From positions 3,348,001-3,412,000 of the forward strand of contig NC_014963.1 of the NCBI RefSeq assembly GCF_000179915.2: a DNA stretch of 64,000 nt. The letters are read 5' to 3'. The DNA comes from Terriglobus saanensis SP1PR4. Its GTDB lineage: Bacteria; Acidobacteriota; Terriglobia; Terriglobales; Acidobacteriaceae. The position numbers and the translations under genes were made by a program. Of the stretch, positions 50,227 to 59,351 are shown piece after piece; position 1 is the stretch's first letter; the number at the start of each line of letters is the position of its first letter. Under the pieces are notes generated by a model. That model saw only the letters and a list, made by a program, of their open reading frames with translations. It did no database searches and was not told the origin of the DNA.

Positions 50227-50249
50227 CCGCACAGCGTCTCCGTGATCAA

Positions 50250-51602
50250 CTAAAAAATGATCCTCATCCTCGCTCCAAGCAGCGCCGTCGTATACGCGTG
50301 AGCATTGTTGGTTGGGTGGATGGACACTTCGAGATCCGGCCCGAGTTCCAGGCTCTTTGTCACCCTCACGCGATAAAACGTCTCAAAGAGACTTTCATGG
50401 TGCTTCGCTCCATGGCTTGGGTCTGTGAGCGTGAAGGATGCGCCGAACATATCGCCTCGTCGTCCGAAGGGCCGTATATGGACCAACCCCGCGTCAAACA
50501 CTCTCTTAATCGATGAGCCTTTATCCGTGGCGATCCCAATGCGCCCAAATGGAACCCAGCCGTCTTTCAGTTCATAATCCGATCCAAATCCCACCCCGGC
50601 TCCGCTTCCCTGTGTCGCCGTATCGTCACGCCACACCACGAACCGGAACAGATGCTCCTGCTGTGTTGGTGAGCCCTTCTTCCATCCCAGTTCGACGGCG
50701 TTCATATACTTTTTATCGACAAGCGTCTTAAGGTTCTTCTCCTGCCCACCTTCTGTATCCACCGTGACCGCATGAATGTAAATGCGAGGCGTGACCTGAT
50801 ACTCGAGCGCTGCGCCTCCCGCGTAGGTCCCGTCCGAGGGAATGGTCAGATTTCCATCGTTCTCTGCATTGAGAAACTGCGTTCGTTCGTCGTTGTTGTA
50901 GAGGCTAAGGCTGATGAACTCGTTGGGGTGAATCTTCCCGATATAGAAGGCCATCCTCTTTTGATAAAAATCCTGCCGATAATACAAAACATTCAGAGTA
51001 ATCGGACGCTGCGCACCCCCACCCGGCAGGCAATTGAGTACCAATCCTGAACCCAGCGAATCGCTCAAATTGAACTGCTGACTCACGCCGAGATTCGTAC
51101 CCGAACGCACCAGCAGACTGAACGAACCCGCGCTTCCGCCGTGGTCATACGCCTTCCATCCACCCGCCAGATCGAACCGCCCCGTTCCCCAGTTATGTCT
51201 TATTCCTTCAGGTGTCGAGGTGGCGTACTGGTTGACGACGGTATAGGTCGCCGCAAAGCTGAGCCCCTCTTTCTTACGAAGCTCGTTCATTGTTTTGTCG
51301 GTGGGTACGAGCAGCAGGCGAAACGGATCGCGGACGAAAAGCGGATCGGAGGGCACCCTCGACAATACGGCCACATCCTGGTCGAGGGCCTGTCCCCCGA
51401 TCGTCGAATCAGAACCTGCCTTGTCTGTGTCTCCGGCCTGCGTCTGCACCTGCACGTGCGCCGAAGCATGCGGCGACCCTGACCCCACCTGCGCTGCAGC
51501 CCCATCGCATCCCAGCATGAGTGAGGCCAGAACGGCACTGCGCACGATCCAGTCCATCGGTCGCAGCGAATTCGACCAGAGACAACTCCATTGATTTTTC
51601 AT
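50250..51602 (-). CDS. OprB-like carbohydrate-selective porin
   Basis: Outer-membrane porin, 450 residues from the ATG at 51602. The signal region (MDWIVRSAVLASLMLGCDGAAAQ) could also start at 51557. After a low-complexity linker (about 40-80) the sequence shows the OprB pattern: RKKEGLSFAATYTVVNQY, GRFDLAGGWKAYD, GKIHPNEF, many alternating strands (FRFVVWRDD, DGWVPFGRIGIATD) and a C-terminal strand ending in RMRIIF with a final phenylalanine. OprB-type porins let sugars diffuse through the outer membrane. It converges with the LacI regulator gene (23 bases between stops), and may be an alternative entry route to the TonB receptors for small sugars. Divergent from the Old Yellow Enzyme gene. 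Confidence 0.85.
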   Translation of the reverse strand: MKNQWSCLWSNSLRPMDWIVRSAVLASLMLGCDGAAAQVGSGSPHASAHVQVQTQAGDTDKAGSDSTIGGQALDQDVAVLSRVPSDPLFVRDPFRLLLVPTDKTMNELRKKEGLSFAATYTVVNQYATSTPEGIRHNWGTGRFDLAGGWKAYDHGGSAGSFSLLVRSGTNLGVSQQFNLSDSLGSGLVLNCLPGGGAQRPITLNVLYYRQDFYQKRMAFYIGKIHPNEFISLSLYNNDERTQFLNAENDGNLTIPSDGTYAGGAALEYQVTPRIYIHAVTVDTEGGQEKNLKTLVDKKYMNAVELGWKKGSPTQQEHLFRFVVWRDDTATQGSGAGVGFGSDYELKDGWVPFGRIGIATDKGSSIKRVFDAGLVHIRPFGRRGDMFGASFTLTDPSHGAKHHESLFETFYRVRVTKSLELGPDLEVSIHPTNNAHAYTTALLGARMRIIF

Positions 51603-51811
51603 AACCTGCCGTTCTTTAGCCAACGCTTCAGGACAAGCATATCGCCCTGATCTCCAATCGCTTTCCGCCGGCGCGTAGTTCGATGATCCGGCCTCCCCGA
51701 TGACTCATATCCGGTCCTGGAGATCTGGAAGAAGAACTGCTGGTTTTCTGCCAGATTCGGTCACTTATGGGACCCACGAACCTTCCTTCGCTTTGGAACA
51801 TCCAACAAGTC

Positions 51812-52945
51812 ATGGCAACCGCTCCGAACGATCTCTTCTCTCCGCTCGCGCAACGCTCGGTAACCTTTCCCAACCGAGTTGTCGTCTCGCCCATGTGCCA
51901 GTACAGCTACACCGACGGCATCTCTGACGACTGGCAGTTTGTGCATCTCGGCAGCCGCGCCGTCGGAGGAGCAGGCACAGTCTTCACCGAAGCTGCAGCA
52001 GTCAGCCCCGAAGGCCGCATCACGCTCGGCGATCTAGGGATATGGACGGACACGCACATCGCTCCGCTCGCCCGAATCAATGCCTTCGTGAAGGCCCAGG
52101 GCGCTGTTCCGGCGATCCAGCTTGCGCACGCCGGACGCAAAGCCAGCATGGCAAAACCGTGGGACGTGCCTTCGCGAGCAGTTCCAGTGAACGAAGGCGG
52201 CTGGCTGACGGTTGGGCCAACCACCGAGCGGTTTTCCGAGACCTATCCGACGCCATCAGCGCTCGACCGTTCTGGCATGGACAAAATAGTGGCAGACTTT
52301 GCCGCAGCCACACAGCGCTCTGCCGCCGCTGGCTTTCTCCTCGCAGAAGTCCACGCCGCCCACGGCTATCTCCTGCATGAATTCCTTTCTCCGCTCTCCA
52401 ACACGCGCACCGACGAGTACGGTGGCAGTCTGGAGAACCGCGCACGCTTTCCACTCGAGATTGTTCGTACGGTCAGAGCCAACTTCCCCGCTGAACTTCC
52501 GGTCTGGGTTCGTCTCTCCGTCACCGATTGGATCGATCCCTCAAAAAACATTCCGACCGGAGGCCTCACGGTAGAAGACTCCATCGCCTTCGCCAGGCTC
52601 TTGAAAGCCGAAGGCATCGATCTCGTGGACTGCTCCTCCGGCGGCAACGATCCTCGTCAGCAAATCCCCATCGGCGCGGGATATCAGGTCGCCTTCGCAG
52701 ACCGCATCCGACGCGAAGCCGGCATCCCGACGGGCGCAGTCGGCATGATCACCGCACCGGAGCAGGCAGATCAGATCGTCCGCACAGGCCAGGCAGACGT
52801 TGTTCTGCTGGCGCGAGAACTTCTCCGCGATCCCTACTGGCCCCTGCACGCTGCGGAAGCTCTTCACAAACCCGCCAGCTGGCCCGTACAGTACGAACGC
52901 GCCGCTCACGGCAAGGTGGAACGTCGCGAACCACTCAAGTATTGA
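51812..52945 (+). CDS. NADH:flavin oxidoreductase, Old Yellow Enzyme (YqjM type)
   Basis: FMN-dependent ene-reductase of 377 residues that reduces activated carbon-carbon double bonds with NAD(P)H. The YqjM-type cysteine C29 and tyrosine Y31 are in SPMCQYS, the substrate-binding histidine pair is in EVHAAHGYLLHEF, and FMN-binding blocks include AIQLAHAGRKA, RLSVTDW and TGQADVVLLARELLRDPYWP. The chosen ATG at 51812 gives the usual N-terminus (LFSPLAQRSVTFPNRVVVSPM); an ATG at 51767 adds 15 residues. It is 24 bases upstream of the thioredoxin 2 gene, and together they look like a redox or electrophile-stress pair. Physiological substrate is not known for most members. Confidence 0.93.
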   Translation: MATAPNDLFSPLAQRSVTFPNRVVVSPMCQYSYTDGISDDWQFVHLGSRAVGGAGTVFTEAAAVSPEGRITLGDLGIWTDTHIAPLARINAFVKAQGAVPAIQLAHAGRKASMAKPWDVPSRAVPVNEGGWLTVGPTTERFSETYPTPSALDRSGMDKIVADFAAATQRSAAAGFLLAEVHAAHGYLLHEFLSPLSNTRTDEYGGSLENRARFPLEIVRTVRANFPAELPVWVRLSVTDWIDPSKNIPTGGLTVEDSIAFARLLKAEGIDLVDCSSGGNDPRQQIPIGAGYQVAFADRIRREAGIPTGAVGMITAPEQADQIVRTGQADVVLLARELLRDPYWPLHAAEALHKPASWPVQYERAAHGKVERREPLKY

Positions 52946-52969
52946 TTCATCCAGAAATCGAGGTCAACC

Positions 52970-53419
52970 ATGCCCGTCGTTCGCACCTGCAGTCACTGCC
53001 AACAGAAAAACCGCATCTCGGCCAGGCATCTTAGCGCCACTGGCCGCTGCGGAGCGTGCAAGACCGAACTCCCTCCCATCGCTGAGCCCCTTGCCGTCGA
53101 CACCGCCCTGTTTGACGACATCGTCCAGAACGCCACCGTACCGGTTTTGGTGGACTTCTGGGCTAGCTGGTGTGGCCCATGCCGGACCGCAGCTCCGGAG
53201 GTCTCCCGCACAGCCGCAGACATGGCAGGTAAGGCCATCGTCCTGAAAGTAGACACAGAAGCTCACCCAGAACTTTCGGCCCGCTATCAGGTGCGCAGCA
53301 TCCCCAACTTCGTCGTCCTCTCTGGTGGACGCGCCGTCTTTCAGCAACCGGGGCTGGTAGGCCATCAACAGATGGAGCAGTGGCTCCGTTCAGCCTCGGC
53401 TCAAGGCACCACCGCATAA
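52970..53419 (+). CDS. trxC: Thioredoxin 2 (zinc-ribbon thioredoxin)
   Basis: Cytoplasmic disulfide reductase of 149 residues. The N-terminal zinc ribbon is complete (C7, C10 in CSHC and C27, C30 in CGAC) and the thioredoxin domain has the active site WCGPC (67-71), followed by the conserved cis-proline region RSIPNFVVLSGG. This combination defines thioredoxin 2, which is usually tied to oxidative stress. GAGGTCAACC precedes the ATG. It is likely co-transcribed with the upstream Old Yellow Enzyme gene. The intergenic region after it contains three consecutive hairpins. Length and motifs match the family fully. Confidence 0.94.
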   Translation: MPVVRTCSHCQQKNRISARHLSATGRCGACKTELPPIAEPLAVDTALFDDIVQNATVPVLVDFWASWCGPCRTAAPEVSRTAADMAGKAIVLKVDTEAHPELSARYQVRSIPNFVVLSGGRAVFQQPGLVGHQQMEQWLRSASAQGTTA

Positions 53420-53450
53420 ACGAAGTCAAACTCCAAAACCTAACCTGTGC

Positions 53451-53516
53451 CCCATGCATCGCGTTCTTTGCGATGTGTGGGCTATGCGCAAAGCGCATCT
53501 ATCGCTCGAAGAGCGA
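53451..53516 (+). other. Three tandem RNA hairpins after trxC
   Basis: Hairpin 1 (53451-53481): 12-bp RNA stem CCCAUGCAUCGC with GCGAUGUGUGGG (two G-U pairs), loop GUUCUUU. Hairpin 2 (53484-53498): AUGCGC-AAA-GCGCAU. Hairpin 3 (53502-53516): UCGCUC-GAA-GAGCGA. They follow each other with 2-3 bases between and no U tract. They may form a structured 3' end or small RNA; no known family is recognised. Confidence 0.4.
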
Positions 53517-53646
53517 CCCCATAACGACAACAAGCTCCAATGGCGAGATCAGAATCGTCACATACTCCGTAACGCGCGCATCGCCCAGTGCGAAAGAACT
53601 CTGGGGACAGATCGCATCACTGCTCCTGTTCGTACCAAAATGGAGT

Positions 53647-55233
53647 CTAGAGAGATACCCGTTGATTGGGCGATAGGGACAGCGTCCGCGTCGCATGGCC
53701 AGGAAGCTTCAACGAAACCTTCTGGGCCTGTTCATGAATCCCCAGCAGCGCGACCGGCTTGCCCGTCTTATCTGTAACGAGGCGCGCTACACCTGATTGC
53801 AGGCTGGCAATTAGGTGGCCGTTCAACCTAACCTCTCCGCCATGGCTCTTATAATTCACCTCGGCAACACGTCCAGCATCGGTCACGATGCGGAAGTACG
53901 CCGCCTCCGCCGCAGGATGCCCAGGTCGGATATTCCACTGCAACTCATCCGCCTCTTCGCAGACACCCACGAGACGCCAGGTGTACTCCATCATCACCAG
54001 CGATGCCGGGGAGTAGCTCGGCATATCCTGCTTCGTGAACACGCCATCGAGCGGATCGAGCTGCTGGCGAAATGTCATGTCTCGCTGCAGTGCCTCACAC
54101 CAGCGATCCATCATGAAGCTGAACTCGGCGGCGCGCCCATAGTGGTCGAACCAACGAACCGCGCGCAATGCCGTCAAGGCCTGTGATGCCCCGCCCCATG
54201 AGTTTCTAGGGATGGGCCGTACGAACTGCGGATCGTCCAACGCAACCGAAGGCAGTGGAAACGGAGCCCAGAACGCCTTCGGGTTATGGATCTGTAGCGT
54301 CCACAGCTCATCGAAGAGCTTCTGGTCTACCACGTGTTCCCCGCACATCCGACTGAGAATATCGGAGCGAACCTTAACGAAGTGGTCTTCCCCATCGAGA
54401 TCGTAGAAGGCCGCATCCTCGGGAACATAGAGTTTGGAGAGAATCAGCTCTCGAATATCTCCGGCACGATCCATCCAGCGCTGAGAATCTGCTGTCTTCC
54501 CCAGCGCCTGCGCCATCGCCGAAAGCGCAAGACGTCCGCCATACACAGTAGCCGATAGGTCCGGACAAAGCCGCGGAAGACTCGGGATCGGCGGATACCT
54601 CTTCGCGTCCTTGCCCGGACACTGCGGTGGAATACCTTTCCATCGCGGACTATTATCGTGCCCGGTGTCGTAGGTGCAGAAGCCTTCCACCAGTCCGGTG
54701 CCGCGCGTGTTGCGAAACTTCGCAAGCCACTCATCCCACTGCGAGCAGGACGTATACGCCACACGCAGCAGTTCGTCATCGCACGTCGCCCGCGCCAGTT
54801 CCCACGCCGTCGCGGCAATGGGGACCACCATCTGAATCTGTCCGAAACCTGTCTCTGTCAGCTTGTTGTTCGCGGGAAGCTGCCCGTCCGCGCGCTGCAG
54901 CTTAAAGAACGTCATGTGGCTGTTGCGCGCAACATCTTTGCGAAAATGCCGATAGACAAGCGACTCATGCGGCCCACACTCCTGCCAGATACCCGCATAG
55001 CTGGCGCCTTCGATAAGCACCGGCTTGTCATACTTCGGCATCACCTGCACGTTGTGCGCGAGGATGCTGAGCGCCTTGTCGTACGCATCCTGCCAACGCC
55101 GGTTGGACGTGCGAAACTCAGGCGCGGACCCCGAACTGTCTGGTACTTGCGCGAGAACGGGAAGGCCGCTCAGTACGGCAAGCGAAGCGACTCCCTGCTC
55201 CATAAAAACACGTCTGCTGACTCTGCTTCGCAT
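53647..55233 (-). CDS. Exported MGH1-like (alpha/alpha)6-barrel glycosidase
   Basis: A 528-residue protein starting at the ATG at 55233 (a TTG lies just before) with a twin-arginine-like signal (SRRVFMEQGVASLAVLSG) cleaved near PVLAQ. The body is an (alpha/alpha)6 toroid like mannosylglycerate hydrolase, GH63 and trehalase: WQDAYDKALSILAHN, DGQLPANNKLTETGFGQIQMVVPIAATAW, EGFCTYDTGHDNSPRW, and the late block RNSWGGASQALTALRAVRWFDHYG. A small beta domain closes the protein. Acidic residues in YDTGHDNSPRW and later blocks are candidate catalytic groups but cannot be fixed. Members of this clan act on alpha-mannosyl or alpha-glucosyl linkages. It stands alone between trxC and a long intergenic region, so its promoter is probably its own. 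Confidence 0.8.
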   Translation of the reverse strand: MRSRVSRRVFMEQGVASLAVLSGLPVLAQVPDSSGSAPEFRTSNRRWQDAYDKALSILAHNVQVMPKYDKPVLIEGASYAGIWQECGPHESLVYRHFRKDVARNSHMTFFKLQRADGQLPANNKLTETGFGQIQMVVPIAATAWELARATCDDELLRVAYTSCSQWDEWLAKFRNTRGTGLVEGFCTYDTGHDNSPRWKGIPPQCPGKDAKRYPPIPSLPRLCPDLSATVYGGRLALSAMAQALGKTADSQRWMDRAGDIRELILSKLYVPEDAAFYDLDGEDHFVKVRSDILSRMCGEHVVDQKLFDELWTLQIHNPKAFWAPFPLPSVALDDPQFVRPIPRNSWGGASQALTALRAVRWFDHYGRAAEFSFMMDRWCEALQRDMTFRQQLDPLDGVFTKQDMPSYSPASLVMMEYTWRLVGVCEEADELQWNIRPGHPAAEAAYFRIVTDAGRVAEVNYKSHGGEVRLNGHLIASLQSGVARLVTDKTGKPVALLGIHEQAQKVSLKLPGHATRTLSLSPNQRVSL

Positions 55234-55753
55234 CAAGTACCCATGTCGACCACGGTGCTACATTGCTAGACCCGGTGATTCTAAACGGGAGGAAGAGACC
55301 GGCATCCCGCGTCGGCTGGCTCCCACCTACGTAGAGATCGTAATCCTCCGAATCGGTAGCCGTCCGGGGGGGTTGTTTTCTCCAAGTAAGTCTCCGCAAA
55401 TGGCCGTGCCTCCTTCCTGCCCCGGATACCATGCTTCAAAAACCGCCGACGCAACGGCGATTAAGGGGTTTTGCTAAGCGTGAAGTTTCTACAGAGCCGG
55501 GGATGAGACAAGTGAGACAGGTACGGTTCCTGACGGTCAGGAAGTGAACAATATAGGCAATTTTTGAATTTGAAATCGGGTTCGCGATAAAACGAACGGC
55601 CTACTCCGCGGAAACCTCCTGTTTTGGCAGCGAACTTGCCTTCCTATGCAACAAGACCTGTCGCGGAATTTTAATCTTCTTCTTGTGGACAGCGTACACT
55701 TCCTCTGCTACGTTGTTGTGGCCGGCGTACACAGCCGAAGCGAGGAGGCAAGG
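55234..55753. other. Intergenic region before the VOC gene
   Basis: About 520 bases with no supported gene; open frames here are short and lack family features. It contains a 17-base palindrome (55527-55543), two copies of TGAGACA nine bases apart (55504-55519), two copies of GCGTACAC close to the VOC start (around 55691 and 55724), and a stretch at 55435-55475 where CAAAAACC can pair with GGGGTTTTG around an inner GCCG/CGGC stem. Confidence 0.5.
55527..55543. promoter_or_regulatory. 17-bp palindrome, possible operator
   Basis: TTCCTGAC-G-GTCAGGAA has perfect eight-base arms around a single G. It is about 210 bases before the VOC gene, and could be a binding site for a dimeric regulator such as a TetR-type protein; no such gene is in this window. 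Confidence 0.4.
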
Positions 55754-56581
55754 ATGAGCACAACAACGGCACAGATTTCAGACACACCCGTGAAGCTAAA
55801 GACTGGCAATTTCGTCTGGCACGAACTCAGAACCACCGACGACAAAGCGGCGGAAGACTTCTACACCCACGTCGTAGGTTGGAAGGCGAAAGGGTCCGGC
55901 GATCCCGGTGGCATGCCATATACGCTTCTTTGCGTTGGAGATCGAGAAACCGCTGGTCTCATGGAAATCACACCTTCGCTGTCCGCTGGTGGCATGAAAG
56001 CAGAGTGGGTTGGGTTCGTGGGTGTAGACGACGTGGATGCCTACGCTCATCGGCTGGAACAGGCTGGTGGTAAGTTGAAATTCCCGCCACAGGACATTCC
56101 CGCAGTCGGTCGTTTCGCTTCCGTAGAAGACCCGCAAGGGGCGGTCTTCTTCTTATTCAAGGGATCGCTCGCGGACGCGCCAACGCCTCCTCCCGAGGGA
56201 ACCCCAGGTACAGTCGGCTGGAACGAACTCGCAGCGAATGATGGCGAGTCCGCATGGCCTTTTTACTCCGGTCTCTTCGGCTGGAAAGAAGACAGCATCA
56301 TGGACATGGGCCCAATGGGTGCTTACAGAATCTTCAGCAACGGCGGAAATTCCATCGGTGGCATGATGACGCGCGATCACTCAAAATCCTCGGCACCGAC
56401 CTGGCTCTACTACATCAACGTCGGCGATATTGACGCGGCGGCAGCACGCATTCAGGAGAAGCAGGGCGTCATTCTCATGGGGCCGCATGAGGTTCCCGGT
56501 CCGGTGTGGATCATCCTCGCCAACGATCCGCAGGGAGTGATGTTCGCCGTCGTCGGTACTCGAAAGACCGCAGCCGCTTAG
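55754..56581 (+). CDS. Tandem VOC (glyoxalase-like) protein, Cfp30B type
   Basis: Cytoplasmic 275-residue protein with two vicinal-oxygen-chelate domains: residues about 18-135 (FVWHELRTTDDKAAEDFYTHVVGW) and 145-270 (VGWNELAANDGESAWPFYSGLFGW). The start of each repeat is nearly the same, showing an internal duplication. The pattern matches the actinobacterial Cfp30B-like family. Some members are hydroxylases in antibiotic biosynthesis, but most have no known reaction. Metal ligands of classical glyoxalase I are not all evident. The ATG at 55754 follows GAGGAGG. The DUF899 gene follows at 32 bases on the same strand; the two form a likely operon. Confidence 0.9.
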   Translation: MSTTTAQISDTPVKLKTGNFVWHELRTTDDKAAEDFYTHVVGWKAKGSGDPGGMPYTLLCVGDRETAGLMEITPSLSAGGMKAEWVGFVGVDDVDAYAHRLEQAGGKLKFPPQDIPAVGRFASVEDPQGAVFFLFKGSLADAPTPPPEGTPGTVGWNELAANDGESAWPFYSGLFGWKEDSIMDMGPMGAYRIFSNGGNSIGGMMTRDHSKSSAPTWLYYINVGDIDAAAARIQEKQGVILMGPHEVPGPVWIILANDPQGVMFAVVGTRKTAAA

Positions 56582-56613
56582 TTCGAAAAAGCTTTGTCCG
56601 ACAGGAGAACGAT

Positions 56614-57378
56614 ATGGTTGACCCAAGGATCCTTGTCCCGGCAACGGAACTCGCAGCAAAGAACACGGTGAGTTTTCCGAAGGAAAGCAGCGCCTATCGG
56701 GAGGCGCGCAATGCTCTGCTTGCAGAAGAGATCGAACTGCGGCGGCATATCGAACGGGTCGCAGAGTTGCGTCGCGCACTGCCACCCGGCGGAGAGATAC
56801 CGCAAAACTACGAGGTCGAAGGAGAAGCGGGGCCAACTACCTTCGACCAACTCTTCGGCGACAAACAGACACTTGCGGTCTACAGCTTCATGTTCCCGCC
56901 GCAGCGCCCGCGTCCTTGCCCGGTATGCACATCGCTGCTCTCCGCATGGGATGGTACGGCGAGGAACCTCCGCGAACGCATTGCTTTAGTGGTCTTTGCA
57001 CGTTCCCCCATCGATCGGCTTCTCGACTTCAAGAGAGAGCGAGGCTGGGTCAACCTGCAACTTTATTCCGACATTACAGGAGACTACACGCGCAACTATG
57101 TAAGTGCCGAAGATGAGGACTATCCGGGATTAAACATCTTCACACGCCGCGATGGCACGATCCGCCACTTCTGGGGCGGAGAGATGGGCGGCAGCATGGC
57201 CGACCCCGGCCAGGACCCGCGAGGCGCTCCAGACATCGATCCACTCTGGACGATCCTCGATCTCACACCCGAAGGTCGCGGTACAGACTGGTACCCAAAG
57301 CTTGAGTACACCACGCCTCCTCTCATGAAGATCGAAATGAGTGAGAGCGCCGTGCCGATTAGTGCTGGTTCCAGCTAA
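56614..57378 (+). CDS. DUF899 thioredoxin-like protein
   Basis: A 254-residue member of the DUF899 family, which has a thioredoxin-related fold. A long N-terminal helix region (YREARNALLAEEIELRRHIERVAELRRALP, residues 23-52 approximately) is the typical opening of the family. The core has LFGDKQTLAVYSFMFPP followed by CPVC, a C-x-x-C in the position of the thioredoxin active site, then LVVFARSPIDRLLDFKRERGW and the late block VSAEDEDYPGLNIFTRRDGTIRHFWGGEM. The ATG at 56614 follows AGGAG. Its reaction is unknown; a dithiol-disulfide role is suggested by the CPVC motif. Second gene of the pair with the VOC protein. Confidence 0.88.
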   Translation: MVDPRILVPATELAAKNTVSFPKESSAYREARNALLAEEIELRRHIERVAELRRALPPGGEIPQNYEVEGEAGPTTFDQLFGDKQTLAVYSFMFPPQRPRPCPVCTSLLSAWDGTARNLRERIALVVFARSPIDRLLDFKRERGWVNLQLYSDITGDYTRNYVSAEDEDYPGLNIFTRRDGTIRHFWGGEMGGSMADPGQDPRGAPDIDPLWTILDLTPEGRGTDWYPKLEYTTPPLMKIEMSESAVPISAGSS

Positions 57379-57424
57379 CGCGATCGCCCAGCGCAGCATT
57401 GCGCGCTACGAGCATCAAGCTTCC

Positions 57425-59260
57425 TTAGTGCAAGACGCCAATGTAAACCGAGTTTGCAGGCAGGCTCATCGTCGCGTCGCTCACGCCAGACTCAAAGCTC
57501 CCTCCTCCAAAGAGAAGCTCCGCCGCTTTCAAATTTTCCAGACCAGTATTTTCTTTCGGGATATGGAAGCGAACATCCTCATCCCCTGAATGGATCGCAA
57601 TCAGAAGATGTCGCCCGCCTTCTGTTCGCAGATAGACGATGCTATCGGCAGACGTATAAACAATCTGTTCTACACCGCTCCGCAGGGCGCTCTCTTTTTT
57701 CCGCAGGTTAAGCAGCTGTCTTACCCAGGTCAACATCTCTTGCGGCGCCGGATCCGGTATTGGCGTCACCTTTGCCTGTCCGCTCCTCGGGAAACCACCG
57801 AGAAAATCGTGGCGATTCTCTGGATCGTCGCCGCCTGTCATCGCGATCTCATCCCCCGAGTAAAGCTGCGGCATCCCGCGCGTCGTCAGTAGAAACGCAA
57901 GCGCCAGCTTCTGCCTGGCCACGCTCGCGCCCGGCAAACTCAGAAATCGAGAGGTGTCATGGTTATCCAGAAACGGGACGAGACGCTCCGGATGTGGGTA
58001 GAGAGAATCATGTCTGAGTACCTCAGCCAACTGGTCCATCGTTGCCTTTCCACTAAACACGTTACCCATGGCGACATGCAGCGGAAAATCGAATGGAGTA
58101 TAAAGCCCCGTATCGGCGCCGTCGCGCGTGACCCCTCCGGCAAAGGAAGAAGTAACTGTTGGATCCGGATTGAAAACCTCCCCCACGGCGGTCAGATGGG
58201 GATAGAGTTTCTGCAGCGTCGCATGAAAATCGCGCCAGAACTCGCGTCGAACATAGGGAAACGTGTCGATGCGCAAGCCATCGACACCGCCCTGCTCAAT
58301 CCACCAGATCGCATTTTGAATCAGATATTGCGAGACCACCGGGTTTTCCTGATTCATGTCCGGCAGCACATCGGCAAACCAACCCTCGGTCACATCGCGT
58401 CGATCACGCCACGGCGCATGGGGATTAACGAGCGGGAGAAAGTCGCCTTGCGCAACGTGATGATTCGCCTTCGTCCCGTGAAACCAGTCCGGCTCAGGTG
58501 AATCATTGACCCACGGATGCGCGGGTCCAACGTGATTGGGAACGGTGTCCAGCACGAGCTTCATTCCCCTGCTATGCAGGGCAGCAGCCAGTGCACGATA
58601 GTCCTTAAGTGTGCCGTAGTGCTCGTCGACGGCGTACATATCGGTCGCTCCATAACCGTGATAGCTATCGGGCTCGTGATTCTGATAAACAGGCGTAATC
58701 CAGACGGTCGTAATGCCCATGGTTTGGAGGGAATCGAGGTGCTCGATCACTCCGCGCAGATCTCCACCATGCCAGCCGCGCGGCCGCGCACGCTCTTCGA
58801 CTGCAACGGCACTCGCCGCGGGACTGTGCGCATCCGGTCCGTCGTTCGTCAGATCTCCATCCGCGAAACGATCGGTCATGATGAGATACATCGCATCCTG
58901 CGAAGAGAAGCCTGCAAAGCCATCGCTCTCTCCGCGTCGCGGCGCAAAGGTAAACGGCATCGCCGCACGTCCTGCACTTGTCTCCGCAATCACAGTGATG
59001 TTCATCGGCTTCTGCGGTGCCGCACTCAGCCACAACTCCGCCCAGTGACCGTTGGCCGAGATCTTTGCGTGATCGATAGGGACCGCAGGGCTATCCGTGC
59101 GAAAACGTGCGCCCGTAAAGTTCTCTCCCTGCACCAGCAACATCGCCTTCGGCATATTCACCCACCAGTTCGGCGGGTCGACCTTGATCATGCGCGGAGC
59201 CTGCGCAAACACCGAAGAGGATAAGAGAAGAAAGAGAGCAGCGCAGCGCTTGAAAGTCAT
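57425..59260 (-). CDS. Exported GH13 alpha-amylase family enzyme (cyclomaltodextrinase/neopullulanase-like)
   Basis: Secreted starch- or maltodextrin-degrading enzyme of 611 residues. The ATG at 59260 opens a signal peptide (AALFLLLSSSVFAQ); the frame to 59431 crosses the upstream terminator and is not used. After an N-terminal beta domain (about 22-108) the GH13 barrel shows all landmarks: DTVPNH (238-243), the nucleophile D332 in GLRIDTFPY, the acid/base E361 in VGEVFN and the third acid D435 in LDNHDTSR. A C-terminal beta domain follows. The N-terminal domain and the order of regions fit the cyclomaltodextrinase/SusA-like branch. It lies 91 bases after the TonB receptor gene on the same strand with a hairpin between, so the pair resembles a small starch-use locus. 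Confidence 0.93.
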   Translation of the reverse strand: MTFKRCAALFLLLSSSVFAQAPRMIKVDPPNWWVNMPKAMLLVQGENFTGARFRTDSPAVPIDHAKISANGHWAELWLSAAPQKPMNITVIAETSAGRAAMPFTFAPRRGESDGFAGFSSQDAMYLIMTDRFADGDLTNDGPDAHSPAASAVAVEERARPRGWHGGDLRGVIEHLDSLQTMGITTVWITPVYQNHEPDSYHGYGATDMYAVDEHYGTLKDYRALAAALHSRGMKLVLDTVPNHVGPAHPWVNDSPEPDWFHGTKANHHVAQGDFLPLVNPHAPWRDRRDVTEGWFADVLPDMNQENPVVSQYLIQNAIWWIEQGGVDGLRIDTFPYVRREFWRDFHATLQKLYPHLTAVGEVFNPDPTVTSSFAGGVTRDGADTGLYTPFDFPLHVAMGNVFSGKATMDQLAEVLRHDSLYPHPERLVPFLDNHDTSRFLSLPGASVARQKLALAFLLTTRGMPQLYSGDEIAMTGGDDPENRHDFLGGFPRSGQAKVTPIPDPAPQEMLTWVRQLLNLRKKESALRSGVEQIVYTSADSIVYLRTEGGRHLLIAIHSGDEDVRFHIPKENTGLENLKAAELLFGGGSFESGVSDATMSLPANSVYIGVLH

Positions 59261-59300
59261 ATCGTCCAATTTTTGTGGTGCGTAGGTGAGACAGAAAGTG

Positions 59301-59331
59301 AAGCACCACACGACCAGGTCGTGTGGTGCTT
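59301..59331 (-). terminator. Terminator hairpin of the TonB receptor gene
   Basis: A 15-base inverted repeat (AAGCACCACACGACC with GGTCGTGTGGTGCTT) around a single base lies 20 bases after the TonB stop and before the GH13 start. On the minus strand it is followed by CACTTTC, a weak U tract, so it may be a partial terminator allowing read-through to the amylase. Confidence 0.75.
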
Positions 59332-59351
59332 TGCCTCCGTTGGTGAATCCT

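Noticed and set aside
55310-55480. Possible tRNA or small gene in the long intergenic region
   Set aside because: Complementary stretches exist but no cloverleaf with a T-loop GTTCGANTCC consensus, and no frame with a ribosome binding site.
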